The notes under the pieces are model-generated. The model was given only the letters and a program-made list of their open reading frames with translations. It ran no database searches and had not been told where the DNA came from. A stretch of 43,213 bases of DNA, from NCBI RefSeq assembly GCF_023243075.1, contig NZ_JALKFZ020000190.1, positions 1 to 43,213 of the forward strand, read 5' to 3'. Below are positions 22,499 to 28,910 of this stretch, one piece after another. The position numbers and the translations under genes are program-made. How positions within the stretch are numbered: position 1 is the stretch's first letter; each line of letters begins with the position of its first letter. The stretch is from Frankia sp. AiPa1. GTDB taxonomy: Bacteria > Actinomycetota > Actinomycetes > Frankiales > Frankiaceae.

Positions 22499-23340
22499 AC
22501 GGCATGGCACCCACCGTCGCGGCGGCCGACGGCTACCTCGCGGTCGGTTCCGAGATACAGCTGCTCGAACGCGCCTTCCATCGGCGGCTGCCCGTGATGC
22601 TCACCGGCCCCACCGGCTGCGGCAAGACCCGCCTGGTGGAGCACGTGGGCAGCCGGGTCGGTCGGCCGGTCGTGACGATCAGCTGTCACGACGACCTCAC
22701 GAGCGCCGACCTGGTCGGCCGGTTCCTCGTTTCCGGCGGCGATGTCGTCTGGCAGGACGGGCCGCTGACCAGGGCCGTGCGTGAGGGCGCGATCTGCTAT
22801 CTCGACGAGGTCGTCGAGGCCCGGCACGACTCACTGGCGATCCTGCACCCGCTCACCGACCACCGCCGCACCCTGTTCCTCGACCGCACGGGCGAGGCTG
22901 TGTCAGCGCCCGACACGTTCATGCTGGTCTGCTCGTACAACCCTGCCTACCGCAGCACGCTGAAGGATCTGAAGCCGTCGTTCCGGCAGCGGTTCGTCAC
23001 CGTCGCCCTGGACTACCTTTCCCCCGACCGCGAAGCCGACGTCCTCGTGGCCGAAGCCGGTGTGGACTCCGCCACCGCGGCGCGCCTCGTGCGCTGCGCG
23101 TCGTCCCTGCGCGGCGCGGACGCCGCGTTCCACCTCGAACCGCCCTCGACCCGCACGCTCGTCACCGCCGCGCACCTCGTCGCCGGCGGAGTGGCCGAGA
23201 TCGACGCGATCGAGAGCTGCGTGCTCGGTCCGCTCACCACGGACGGCACCGTGATCGGCGCCCTGCGGGAGATCGCCGCGGCGAGCCTGCCCGCCGCCGG
23301 GGCACCCGCCCCGCCCGCGAAGAAGGGAAAGACCCGATGA
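22495..23340 (+). CDS. MoxR AAA+ ATPase of the NorQ/CbbQ/GvpN type
   Basis: This 281-aa protein starts at a GTG overlapping the VWA stop; an ATG at 22504 is an alternative. GPTGCGKTRLVEH is Walker A. CHDDLTSADLVGRFL, WQDGPLTRAVREGA and ICYLDEVVEARHD (Walker B) follow. CSYNPAY is sensor 1 and LKPSFRQRF carries the arginine finger. The block from Walker A to the arginine finger closely follows NorQ and CbbQ, which use ATP with a VWA partner to remodel enzymes and aid insertion or activation of a metal centre. The C-terminal tail is Ala/Pro/Lys-rich. Its stop overlaps the next small gene (ATGA), so the two are coupled. Confidence 0.95.
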   Translation: MNGMAPTVAAADGYLAVGSEIQLLERAFHRRLPVMLTGPTGCGKTRLVEHVGSRVGRPVVTISCHDDLTSADLVGRFLVSGGDVVWQDGPLTRAVREGAICYLDEVVEARHDSLAILHPLTDHRRTLFLDRTGEAVSAPDTFMLVCSYNPAYRSTLKDLKPSFRQRFVTVALDYLSPDREADVLVAEAGVDSATAARLVRCASSLRGADAAFHLEPPSTRTLVTAAHLVAGGVAEIDAIESCVLGPLTTDGTVIGALREIAAASLPAAGAPAPPAKKGKTR

Positions 23341-23456
23341 ACAAACAGGACCGGGAGCGCAAACGAGCACTCGTGGTTTTCCAGCTGGCTGTCTACGGCT
23401 ATCTGCTGGCGATGTTCCTGATCCAGCTGCACATGTACTCGCAGCGAAACTGGTAG
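23337..23456 (+). CDS. 39-aa single-helix membrane microprotein
   Basis: The ATG overlaps the MoxR stop (ATGA). The peptide begins with a highly charged segment MNKQDRERKRA, then a helix LVVFQLAVYGYLLAMFLIQL, and ends HMYSQRNW. The positive N-terminus predicts that it stays in the cytoplasm, with the C-terminus outside. Eight bases separate it from the next gene. It is the second microprotein of this operon and does not resemble the first in sequence. It is likely a small subunit of the complex formed with the five-helix protein. No family recognised. Confidence 0.72.
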   Translation: MNKQDRERKRALVVFQLAVYGYLLAMFLIQLHMYSQRNW

Positions 23457-23464
23457 GGGGTTCG

Positions 23465-24166
23465 ATGACGAGCACAGGCCTCGTGGCCGGCCAGACGTCC
23501 ACCACGTACGACGACCACACCGAGGAGAGCCGGGAGGCTCAGCGCCAGGCCGACAGATGGCTCATCTCCGGCACAATCCTGATGGGAACCGCGATCCTCG
23601 GAATACTCGGCCTGCCGCTGTTCCTGCGCGGCCTCGCCCTGCAACGCCGCGCGCAGGCCAGAGGACTCTCGGTGCGACCGATCATCGTGACCCTCATCGG
23701 GTACATGGTCATGCTCGACGGCGCCCTCAACACCTTCGGCTGGTCCATCGACCTGCTCGCCAACCACACCCTGGTCAGCCGTATCTTCCTGCCGACCTGG
23801 GGAAACATGTTCGACGGCGGCTACTTCTGGCACTACAACGAGCTCTCCATCGGCGGCGCCTCCGCACCCGGAGAGAAGGCCTGGGAGGTCCTCGGCATCT
23901 TCGTCGTCTTCCCGATGCGGATCGCCGCCTGCATCGGCCTTCTCCAGATGAAACGCTGGGGCCACCAGTGGACGATCCTGACCTGCTGGACTGGCGTCCT
24001 GATGTGGGTCGGCTATGTCGCGAACATGACCGTCTACGCCGACATCCGCTTCACCGCCGTCGTCTTTCCCGTCATCGGGTGGTGGCTCTACGACATCTTC
24101 TACATCACCCCCTTCGTCTCACTGCCGTACCTGCACACGGTGAACCGCGAAATCTTCACGGACTGA
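23465..24166 (+). CDS. Five-helix membrane protein, candidate core subunit (possibly AveC-like)
   Basis: This 233-aa protein starts at an ATG behind GGGGG. After about 35 polar residues it has five hydrophobic segments: about 38-60, 75-100, 140-160, 168-190 and 195-220. Between helices 2 and 3 lies a conserved-looking loop, WGNMFDGGYFWHYNELSIGG. WGHQW precedes helix 4 and LPYLHTVNRE lies near the C-terminus. These His, Glu and Asp residues could bind a metal, which would suit a client of the NorQD-like pair. The layout faintly recalls membrane proteins annotated as spirocyclase AveC-like, but I cannot confirm that. No signal for nitric oxide reductase, Cu-membrane monooxygenase or fatty-acid desaturase His boxes was seen. 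Confidence 0.7.
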   Translation: MTSTGLVAGQTSTTYDDHTEESREAQRQADRWLISGTILMGTAILGILGLPLFLRGLALQRRAQARGLSVRPIIVTLIGYMVMLDGALNTFGWSIDLLANHTLVSRIFLPTWGNMFDGGYFWHYNELSIGGASAPGEKAWEVLGIFVVFPMRIAACIGLLQMKRWGHQWTILTCWTGVLMWVGYVANMTVYADIRFTAVVFPVIGWWLYDIFYITPFVSLPYLHTVNREIFTD

Positions 24167-24183
24167 TGGCTGAGGAGCCCAGA

Positions 24184-24729
24184 ATGACCGACGACGCGAC
24201 GCCGGTGGAGGAGTCGCCCTCGGCGTCCGACCACACTCCGTCCCAGCTCCCGGCCCCGACGCCCGTCAAGGACGGGAACCCACCCGGCACGTCACCGCAG
24301 TATGCGCGGATGCACACCGTCATCCGGCGGACCTGCTATGTGCTGCTGTTCGGCCTCGTCCTCGAGGGCGCGCTCACCTTCCCCCTGCTCGCGGTCTGGT
24401 ATGGATTCCCGAAGCTCTCCCTCACCCAGGTGTGCAGCGAGCTGCAGAAGGTCACCTACTCCGACGAGGCCCGCAAGTGCGACGTCCCGTACTCGTTCCC
24501 CGGCCCGCCGCTCGCCGGCCCGGCCGAGGCGCAGGGCCAGCACACCTCCAGGGACGTGACGGGCATCCAGCCAAAGCCGCTCTACGACAAGGTCGAGTTC
24601 CGCGAGTTCGTGAAGCACTACCAGATCTGCCAGCAGTTCGAGGGCAGACCGGACAAGGAACTGCGGAACCTGAGCCCACAGCAGCAGCAGTTCCGGGAAT
24701 ACTGCGCCTACATCGCGGACAGGAAATAG
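24184..24729 (+). CDS. Single-helix membrane protein with a four-cysteine external domain
   Basis: This 181-aa protein starts at an ATG behind GAGGAG; an in-frame ATG at 24166 overlaps the previous stop and would add six residues. Residues 1-45 are Pro/Ser/acidic and probably cytoplasmic. One helix follows (CYVLLFGLVLEGALTFPLLA). The remaining 105 residues should lie outside and contain four Cys, in VCSEL, KCDVPYSFPGPP, YQICQQF and YCAYI, enough for two disulfides. Gln-rich LSPQQQQF lies near the end. It closes the operon that holds the MoxR/VWA pair and is most simply read as a subunit of the same membrane complex. No family recognised. Confidence 0.72.
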   Translation: MTDDATPVEESPSASDHTPSQLPAPTPVKDGNPPGTSPQYARMHTVIRRTCYVLLFGLVLEGALTFPLLAVWYGFPKLSLTQVCSELQKVTYSDEARKCDVPYSFPGPPLAGPAEAQGQHTSRDVTGIQPKPLYDKVEFREFVKHYQICQQFEGRPDKELRNLSPQQQQFREYCAYIADRK

Positions 24730-24837
24730 GCACACCCCGGTATCGGATCGCCGCGGTTCCGTGGCGATCCGACATGGACAGCCCGGCTGTGCCCTGAGCG
24801 TTGTCGGCGCTGGCCCCCGCATCTGCCCGCCAACCGA

Positions 24838-25193
24838 CACTCGGCGAGCAGCGCGTTGACGACGAACGCGCCCCAGTCGTGTCCCACGACGACGGCGTCG
24901 GACGGGCTGCCGAGGTGGCGGTGCAGGTCCAGGAGGTCGCGCGTCAGCGCCGCGACGTGGTAGCTGCCGTCGGCCGCCGGGCCGGTCGGCGCGTAGCCGC
25001 GCTTGAAGGGTGCGACCACCCTGTGGCCATGCCCGGTGAGGCCGGCGGCGACCTGGCGCCAACTCCAGGACGAGTCCGGGAACCCGTGCAGGCAGAGGAC
25101 GAGACGCCCGTCGGCCGGCCCCCAGGTGAGCGCACGCAGCCGCAGGTTCGGGAGGTCGAAGGTGACCTGTTCGGCGGACTGGCTGTCGCACGA
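24838..25193 (-). pseudogene. Alpha/beta hydrolase (haloalkane-dehalogenase/epoxide-hydrolase type), truncated
   Basis: On the minus strand one frame reads SAEQVTFDLPNLRLRALTWG, then LCLHGFPDSSWSWRQVA (oxyanion region), then VVAPFKRGYAPT and DAVVVGHDWGAFV with the Asp nucleophile. The similarity stops at about 24838, shortly after the nucleophile elbow, so the acid and His of the triad and the cap domain are gone. No clear start codon or ribosome site is visible. It is the first half of a hydrolase gene cut off by deletion. Confidence 0.7.
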
Positions 25194-25541
25194 CCCCGAG
25201 CACCAGCGCCTCCCCGCCTTCGCGGCCGAGTGGTTCGCCGCCTACGAGCGAGGCGAGGATGTCGCGCGGTGGTACTCCTCCCGAGCGGCGCGCTGAGGAG
25301 CGGCCGGCGGGCACGGTGCCCACGCCCACAGCGATCCGCAGGGTTCCTGGGAGCCGACTCTCGATCCCGAGCCGCCGCATGGCGCCCACGGCGGTGGGTC
25401 GTCGGTTCCGCCGCGCTCGCACCCGCCGCGCTCGCACCCGCCGCGCTCGACGGACGGCGCCGCCACATCGCGTTCGATGCCGGGTGCCGGCTTTCCGGTG
25501 TCGAGCTTGTCGAGCTTTCGGTGTCGAGGAGTAGCCAGTTA
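25194..25541. other. Intergenic; decayed sequence with a 15-bp tandem repeat
   Basis: A forward stretch ending at 25296 (DPEHQRLPAFAAEWFAAYER...) looks protein-like but matches nothing I know and lacks a start. CCGCCGCGCTCGCAC is repeated twice exactly and a third time imperfectly at 25408-25452. Near-identical CGAGCTT-type repeats lie at 25502-25517. No intact gene is visible. Confidence 0.4.
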
Positions 25542-25570
25542 TTGACATATCGCCGGATGGAGGGTACCCT
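25542..25570 (+). promoter_or_regulatory. Promoter of the TetR-family gene (leaderless)
   Basis: TTGACA (25542-25547), 17-bp spacer, TACCCT (25565-25570). The predicted transcript start coincides with the ATG at 25578. ATTGACATAT at the -35 box shares TGACATAT with the palindrome upstream of the exporter at 15979, hinting at a common repressor, possibly this TetR protein. Confidence 0.6.
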
Positions 25571-25577
25571 GGAAGGG

Positions 25578-26186
25578 ATGCCCGAAGTCAAGCACCGGAT
25601 GACCGGCCGCGATGTACAGCGACTCGAGACGCGCCAGCGAGTTCTCGACGCCGCGGTCGCCGAGTTCAAGCGCACCGGCGCGGCGGAGGCGGACATCCGC
25701 ACCATTGTCGAGTCGGCCGGTGTGGCGCGCGGGACCTTCTATTTTCACTTCCCGACGAAGGAACATGTGCTTTCCGAGCTGGAGGGGCACGAGGACGTTC
25801 GCATCAGCGGCGAACTCGAGCAGTTCTTCGGTGAGGCGCACGACCTTCCGTCGGTGCTGAACGAGGTCGTGCGGGCCGTGGTGGCGATGGAAAACCGGCT
25901 GGGCAGTCTGCTGTTCCGGGAGGTGCTCGCCCAGCATTTCTCGCCCACGCGCCCGGTCGACGACCGCTGGGACAAATACCGAACCATCCGTGCGCTGGTG
26001 GCCGAACTCGGCCGCGCGCGGGACCGGGGCCGGCTCTTCGACGACGTCGACCCGGTCACCAGCGCAGTGTTCTTCCTGGTCGGTCTGTACGGAATCCTCA
26101 TCATCAACCACCGGTCGACGGGTGAGCGGGCCGAGATGCTGGACAAGTTCGTTGCCAGCACCGTCCGCAGCCTCGAGAAAAGGTAG
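25578..26186 (+). CDS. TetR-family transcriptional regulator
   Basis: This 202-aa protein starts at the ATG next to its predicted transcription start. RLETRQRVLDAAVAEFKRTG and IRTIVESAGVARGTFYFHFP form the N-terminal helix-turn-helix of TetR repressors, ending in TFYFHFPTKEHVL. The C-terminal 140 residues form the all-helical ligand-binding and dimer domain, with no assignable ligand. It stands alone between remnants. Candidate targets are its own promoter and the exporter at 16028, which share the TGACATAT element. An upstream in-frame extension is open but crosses the promoter, so it was not used. Confidence 0.93.
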   Translation: MPEVKHRMTGRDVQRLETRQRVLDAAVAEFKRTGAAEADIRTIVESAGVARGTFYFHFPTKEHVLSELEGHEDVRISGELEQFFGEAHDLPSVLNEVVRAVVAMENRLGSLLFREVLAQHFSPTRPVDDRWDKYRTIRALVAELGRARDRGRLFDDVDPVTSAVFFLVGLYGILIINHRSTGERAEMLDKFVASTVRSLEKR

Positions 26187-26413
26187 GTCGCGCCACCCGC
26201 GGCCCGGCGACCTGGTCAGATCAGCTTCGACGGCACGGCCGGCTGTTTGCGCCAGCAGAGGGAGTGGACCTGTCCGCGCGTTCACCGAGCAGAAAGTGCA
26301 GAAGCTCGATCATGCTGGACTGGGGTGATGTCGGCGACCAGGATATTAAGGCCGGGCTGGAACGTCAGCGTCCGGAACCGGGAGTCACTGGCTCCTAGTA
26401 ATTGAAATCGGAT

Positions 26414-26445
26414 GGTGGTCGCCCGGCAAGCGAGCAGCCACCACC
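26414..26445. terminator. Inverted repeat between convergent genes
   Basis: GGTGGT (26414-26419) and ACCACC (26440-26445) flank a 20-nt interior that can add a few pairs. It lies between the convergent TetR and sigma-factor genes, where a bidirectional terminator is expected. The short stem and missing T-run make this tentative. The rest of 26187-26485 shows no gene. Confidence 0.3.
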
Positions 26446-26485
26446 CGCCAATCAGAATGGGACAACGCTCACAATGGAATGATTT

Positions 26486-27007
26486 TCATCGCGCGCGAGC
26501 AACCCGCGACCGCACCGTACCCACCCTTACGCCGAGAGTGGCTGCGGTTTCCACGTAGCTGAGCCCCTCCATCGCCACCAACATAAATGCTTCCCGGGTG
26601 CCCCGACCAAGCTTCATGAGATCAGCTATAATCTCACGCATCTGGCGTTCGTCATCGAGCTGTTCTGCGACGCGATCCGCATGATCGGGCTCGAAGTTCG
26701 GCGGCGGCAACCTATACAGTGTGGCGTCATACCGTCGAGCCGCCCGCCGCTGATTTCTCATTACGTTCGTCGCTACACCGAATAGCCATGGACGCAGCGA
26801 TCCTGATATCGCCACCGCTCTTTCTCGACATCGCCAAGCTTCCAGAAACACTATTGATGTCGCGTCTTCAGCGGTGCTCCAAGTCCCGAGATGGTGAAAA
26901 CAATATGAGTAGACAGCATGAGCATGTATACGGAATAGCTGCCCGAACGCAGCTCCATCTCCCTGTGCCGCCCGCGCGAGGAGGGCCTCGTCCGACTCGT
27001 CTGTCAT
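26486..27007 (-). CDS. ECF-type (sigma-70 family) RNA polymerase sigma factor
   Basis: This protein of about 173 aa starts MTDESDEALLARAAQGDGAA behind GAGG; an in-frame ATG at 27025 adds six residues but lacks a ribosome site. Region 2 contains FGQLFRIHAHAVYSYCFHHL, AEDATSIVFLEAW and LRPWLFGVATNVMRNQRRAA. Region 4 contains GTREAFMLVAMEGLSYVETA then LGVRVGTVRSRVARAR. It stops directly after the region-4 recognition helix, a few residues shorter than most, so the end may be clipped. No anti-sigma gene lies beside it. A and T are more frequent here than in the neighbours, which may mark foreign origin. Confidence 0.9.
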   Translation of the reverse strand: MTDESDEALLARAAQGDGAAFGQLFRIHAHAVYSYCFHHLGTWSTAEDATSIVFLEAWRCRERAVAISGSLRPWLFGVATNVMRNQRRAARRYDATLYRLPPPNFEPDHADRVAEQLDDERQMREIIADLMKLGRGTREAFMLVAMEGLSYVETAATLGVRVGTVRSRVARAR

Positions 27008-27053
27008 CTCTGCCTCATGCCCCATAATGTCCGCTCATCGGCATCCGGTTCCC

Positions 27054-27345
27054 TAGCAGACGCGCTTCCGGCGTCCTCGGCGTAGACGAGTGACGGCTGA
27101 TCGGCTTGGAAGTCGAGAAGGCTGAAGCCGGGGCCGAGTGCGGGGTGCACGCCCGCGGCGAGGGGGACGACCTGGACGGTGACGCCGGGGCGGGTGGCGA
27201 CGGCGAGGAGATGCTGGAGTTGGTCGCGCATGACGCTTGGTTCGCCGGCGGGGCGTAGCAGGACGGGTTCTTCGAGCACGGCCCACAGCCGGTACAGCAG
27301 CCTGACAGCGCCGTCCGTGGAAGCCTGCAGATCGGGAGTCAGGTG
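27054..27345 (-). pseudogene. DUF5753 (Scr1-type) regulator fragment
   Basis: One frame reads YRLWAVLEEPVLLRPAGEPS, then DQLQHLLAVATRPGVTVQVV, then HPALGPGFSLLDF and VYAEDA. This is the central part of the DUF5753 domain that follows an XRE helix-turn-helix in actinobacterial regulators. The HTH half is missing upstream. After VYAEDA the match ends and the frame runs to a stop overlapping the sigma-factor start. It is truncated on both sides. Confidence 0.75.
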
Positions 27346-27871
27346 CGGCTGAGCTCGGCGGAGAGGAAACGTGTGTCGAGCCAGGGCCGGGTGGCCTGTC
27401 CGGTGAACGGGTCAGCCAGGTCGTGGCCGTAACGGTGGGCGACCGCAGTGTCGTCGTCCTCGCGGACGGTCCAGCCGTTCGGGCGTAGCCATTGGACTGG
27501 GTCCGGACGGGGCTCGGTGAACAGCGACCGCGCCTCAATGCCGGACCGGCGGCGAGTACCTGCGGCTGGTCCAGTTCGTAGAGGGTGACGTCGGACGGCC
27601 AGCACAGCCGGAACGCCCGTGTGTCCAGGCCTGCGGCGACCAGGACGACCTGGCCAGCACCGCCGCGGACCGCGTCCAGGATGACGTCGTCGTAGAACCG
27701 CGAACGCACGCCGATGAAGCGGGAGGTATGTAGGGACAGTTTGTGCCGGTCACTCACCGGTTCGCCCTCGGTGGGCCAGCGCAGCAGGAACGGGATCGGC
27801 GAGTCCACCGCGCCCAGAAACGCGGCACCGAACGGGTCGTCGATAAGCGGGTCGGGCGTCGACGACTCCAC
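27339..27871 (-). pseudogene. SAM-dependent methyltransferase (TIGR00027-type) remnant
   Basis: The upstream part reads DPLIDDPFGAAFLGAV, RSRFYDDVILDAVRGGAGQV, VLVAAGLDTRAFRL and ELDQPQVLAAG. These are the SAM-binding motifs of the actinobacterial class I methyltransferase family. After a deletion and frame change near 27540, the C-terminus resumes: LFTEPRPDPVQWLRPNGWTV and PWLDTRFLSAELSRT. The N-terminal 40 or so residues, and the centre of the protein, are missing. It is nonfunctional as read. Confidence 0.8.
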
Positions 27872-27907
27872 GCTCCGAGACGCGGCAATACCGAGGTGAA
27901 CGATCAG

Positions 27908-27945
27908 GTAATTCCCCAGGGGCTGCGCTCAAGTAATTCCCCAGG
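27908..27945. repeat. Repeated end sequence of an IS21-family element
   Basis: GTAATTCCCCAGG occurs at 27908-27920 and 27933-27945, 25 bp apart. IS21-family ends carry several such short repeats. They lie just outside the istB stop and mark this end of the element. No matching end was found on the far side. Confidence 0.6.
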
Positions 27946-27963
27946 TGGCCCGTGATGTTGATG

Positions 27964-28740
27964 TTAGCTGGTGGTCTTGCTGGCCGGGGGGACGACGGGG
28001 TTTCTTGGGCGCTTGTGGGGCCGGTAGCTTTGCCCGTTCATGACGACTTGGTGGGCGGCGTTGACGAGCCGGTCGAGTAGGGACTCGGCGACGGCGGGGT
28101 TGGGGAACAGCGGGTACCAGTCGACGGGTGAGCGGTTCGAGGTGAGGAGCACGGACTTGCCGGAGCGTTCGCGGACGAGTTCGTAGAGGTCGTCGGTTTG
28201 GGTGGCGGTGAGTTCTCGCATGGCGAAGTCATCGACGAGGAGTGCCGGTCGGGCGAGTTCGGCGAGGCGGCGGGTCCAGGTGCCGTCGGCGTGGCCGCCG
28301 GCGAGGTCGGCGAGTGCCCTGAGGGTGGTGAAGCGGACGTCGGCGCCGGCTGGGACGGCTTGGTGGCCGAGGGCCTGGGCGATGTGGGTCTTCCCGACGC
28401 CGACGGGGCCGTAGAGGTCGCCGACCGCGGTCGCCTTGCCGCGGACGGTCTCCAGGCGTGCGGGGTCGTGCCGGTCGGCCAGGCCGACCACGCCCTGGGC
28501 CGCGCGCAGCCGGTAGAGGGCGTTCTCGGCCAGCAGCCCGCCGACGAGTTCCACGCGGGCCGGCCCGACCTTCTCGGCCTGCGTCCGGCACCAGGCCGGG
28601 GTCCGCATGTGGAAGGCGATCTTCTCGGGCGGGTAGTCGCCCAGGTCGGTCTGCTGGCCCCGCGGCTTGCGGGGGTGCGCCTTCACGAGCTGTCCCGCTA
28701 GGAACAGCGCCCCATTTCCTCCCCGGGTCAGCGGCTGAGT
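27964..28740 (-). mobile_element. IS21-family remnant: IstA C-terminus fused in frame to IstB
   Basis: A 240-aa frame begins at GTG 28686 and is open further upstream. Its first part (FLAGQLVKAHPRKPRG, DYPPEKIAFHMR) matches the C-terminal tail of the IS21 transposase IstA, not IstB. From about residue 90 it becomes IstB: GPVGVGKTHIAQALG (Walker A), ALLVDDFAM (Walker B), LLTSNRSPVDW and LLDRLVNAAHQVVMNG. The IstB N-terminus and most of IstA are absent. A single in-frame deletion between the two genes explains the chimera. The element should not transpose on its own. It separates the methyltransferase remnant from the cluster at 28911. Confidence 0.8.
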
Positions 28741-28829
28741 AGCTTCAGCCGGATGCTCCGCAAGTCGTGACGAAAACCCCTAAGTCAAGTCTGCGGTGAC
28801 CATATTCTCGAGGCTCGAAATCTCTGATC

Positions 28830-28858
28830 TTGACGTGGTCTCTTCAGATGTCTGAGAG
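28830..28858 (+). promoter_or_regulatory. Weak candidate promoter of the hemopexin/DUF6603 cluster
   Basis: TTGACG (28830-28835), 17 bp, TGAGAG (28853-28858). The -10 match is poor. It lies in the only AT-richer stretch before the first gene of the cluster and would give a 46-nt leader with GAAAGAGGGG before the ATG. Treat as a guess. Confidence 0.3.
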
Positions 28859-28910
28859 TTGAGAATCGCCGCACCGTGGATCTCGCTCTCCGGAAAGAGG
28901 GGCTGTTGAC

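Noticed and set aside
20960..23340. A true nitric oxide reductase or Rubisco-activation locus
   Set aside because: The ATPase and VWA proteins match NorQ/NorD and CbbQ/CbbO, but no norB, norC or Rubisco gene is present in the window.
24292..25548. A 418-codon minus-strand frame from the four-Cys gene to the TetR promoter
   Set aside because: It crosses the real plus-strand gene and joins parts in a frame without motifs; only the hydrolase fragment in a different frame is meaningful.
24801..25577. Upstream extension of the TetR protein by about 259 residues
   Set aside because: It would cross the -35/-10 promoter and the opposite-strand hydrolase remnant; TetR homology begins only after 25578.
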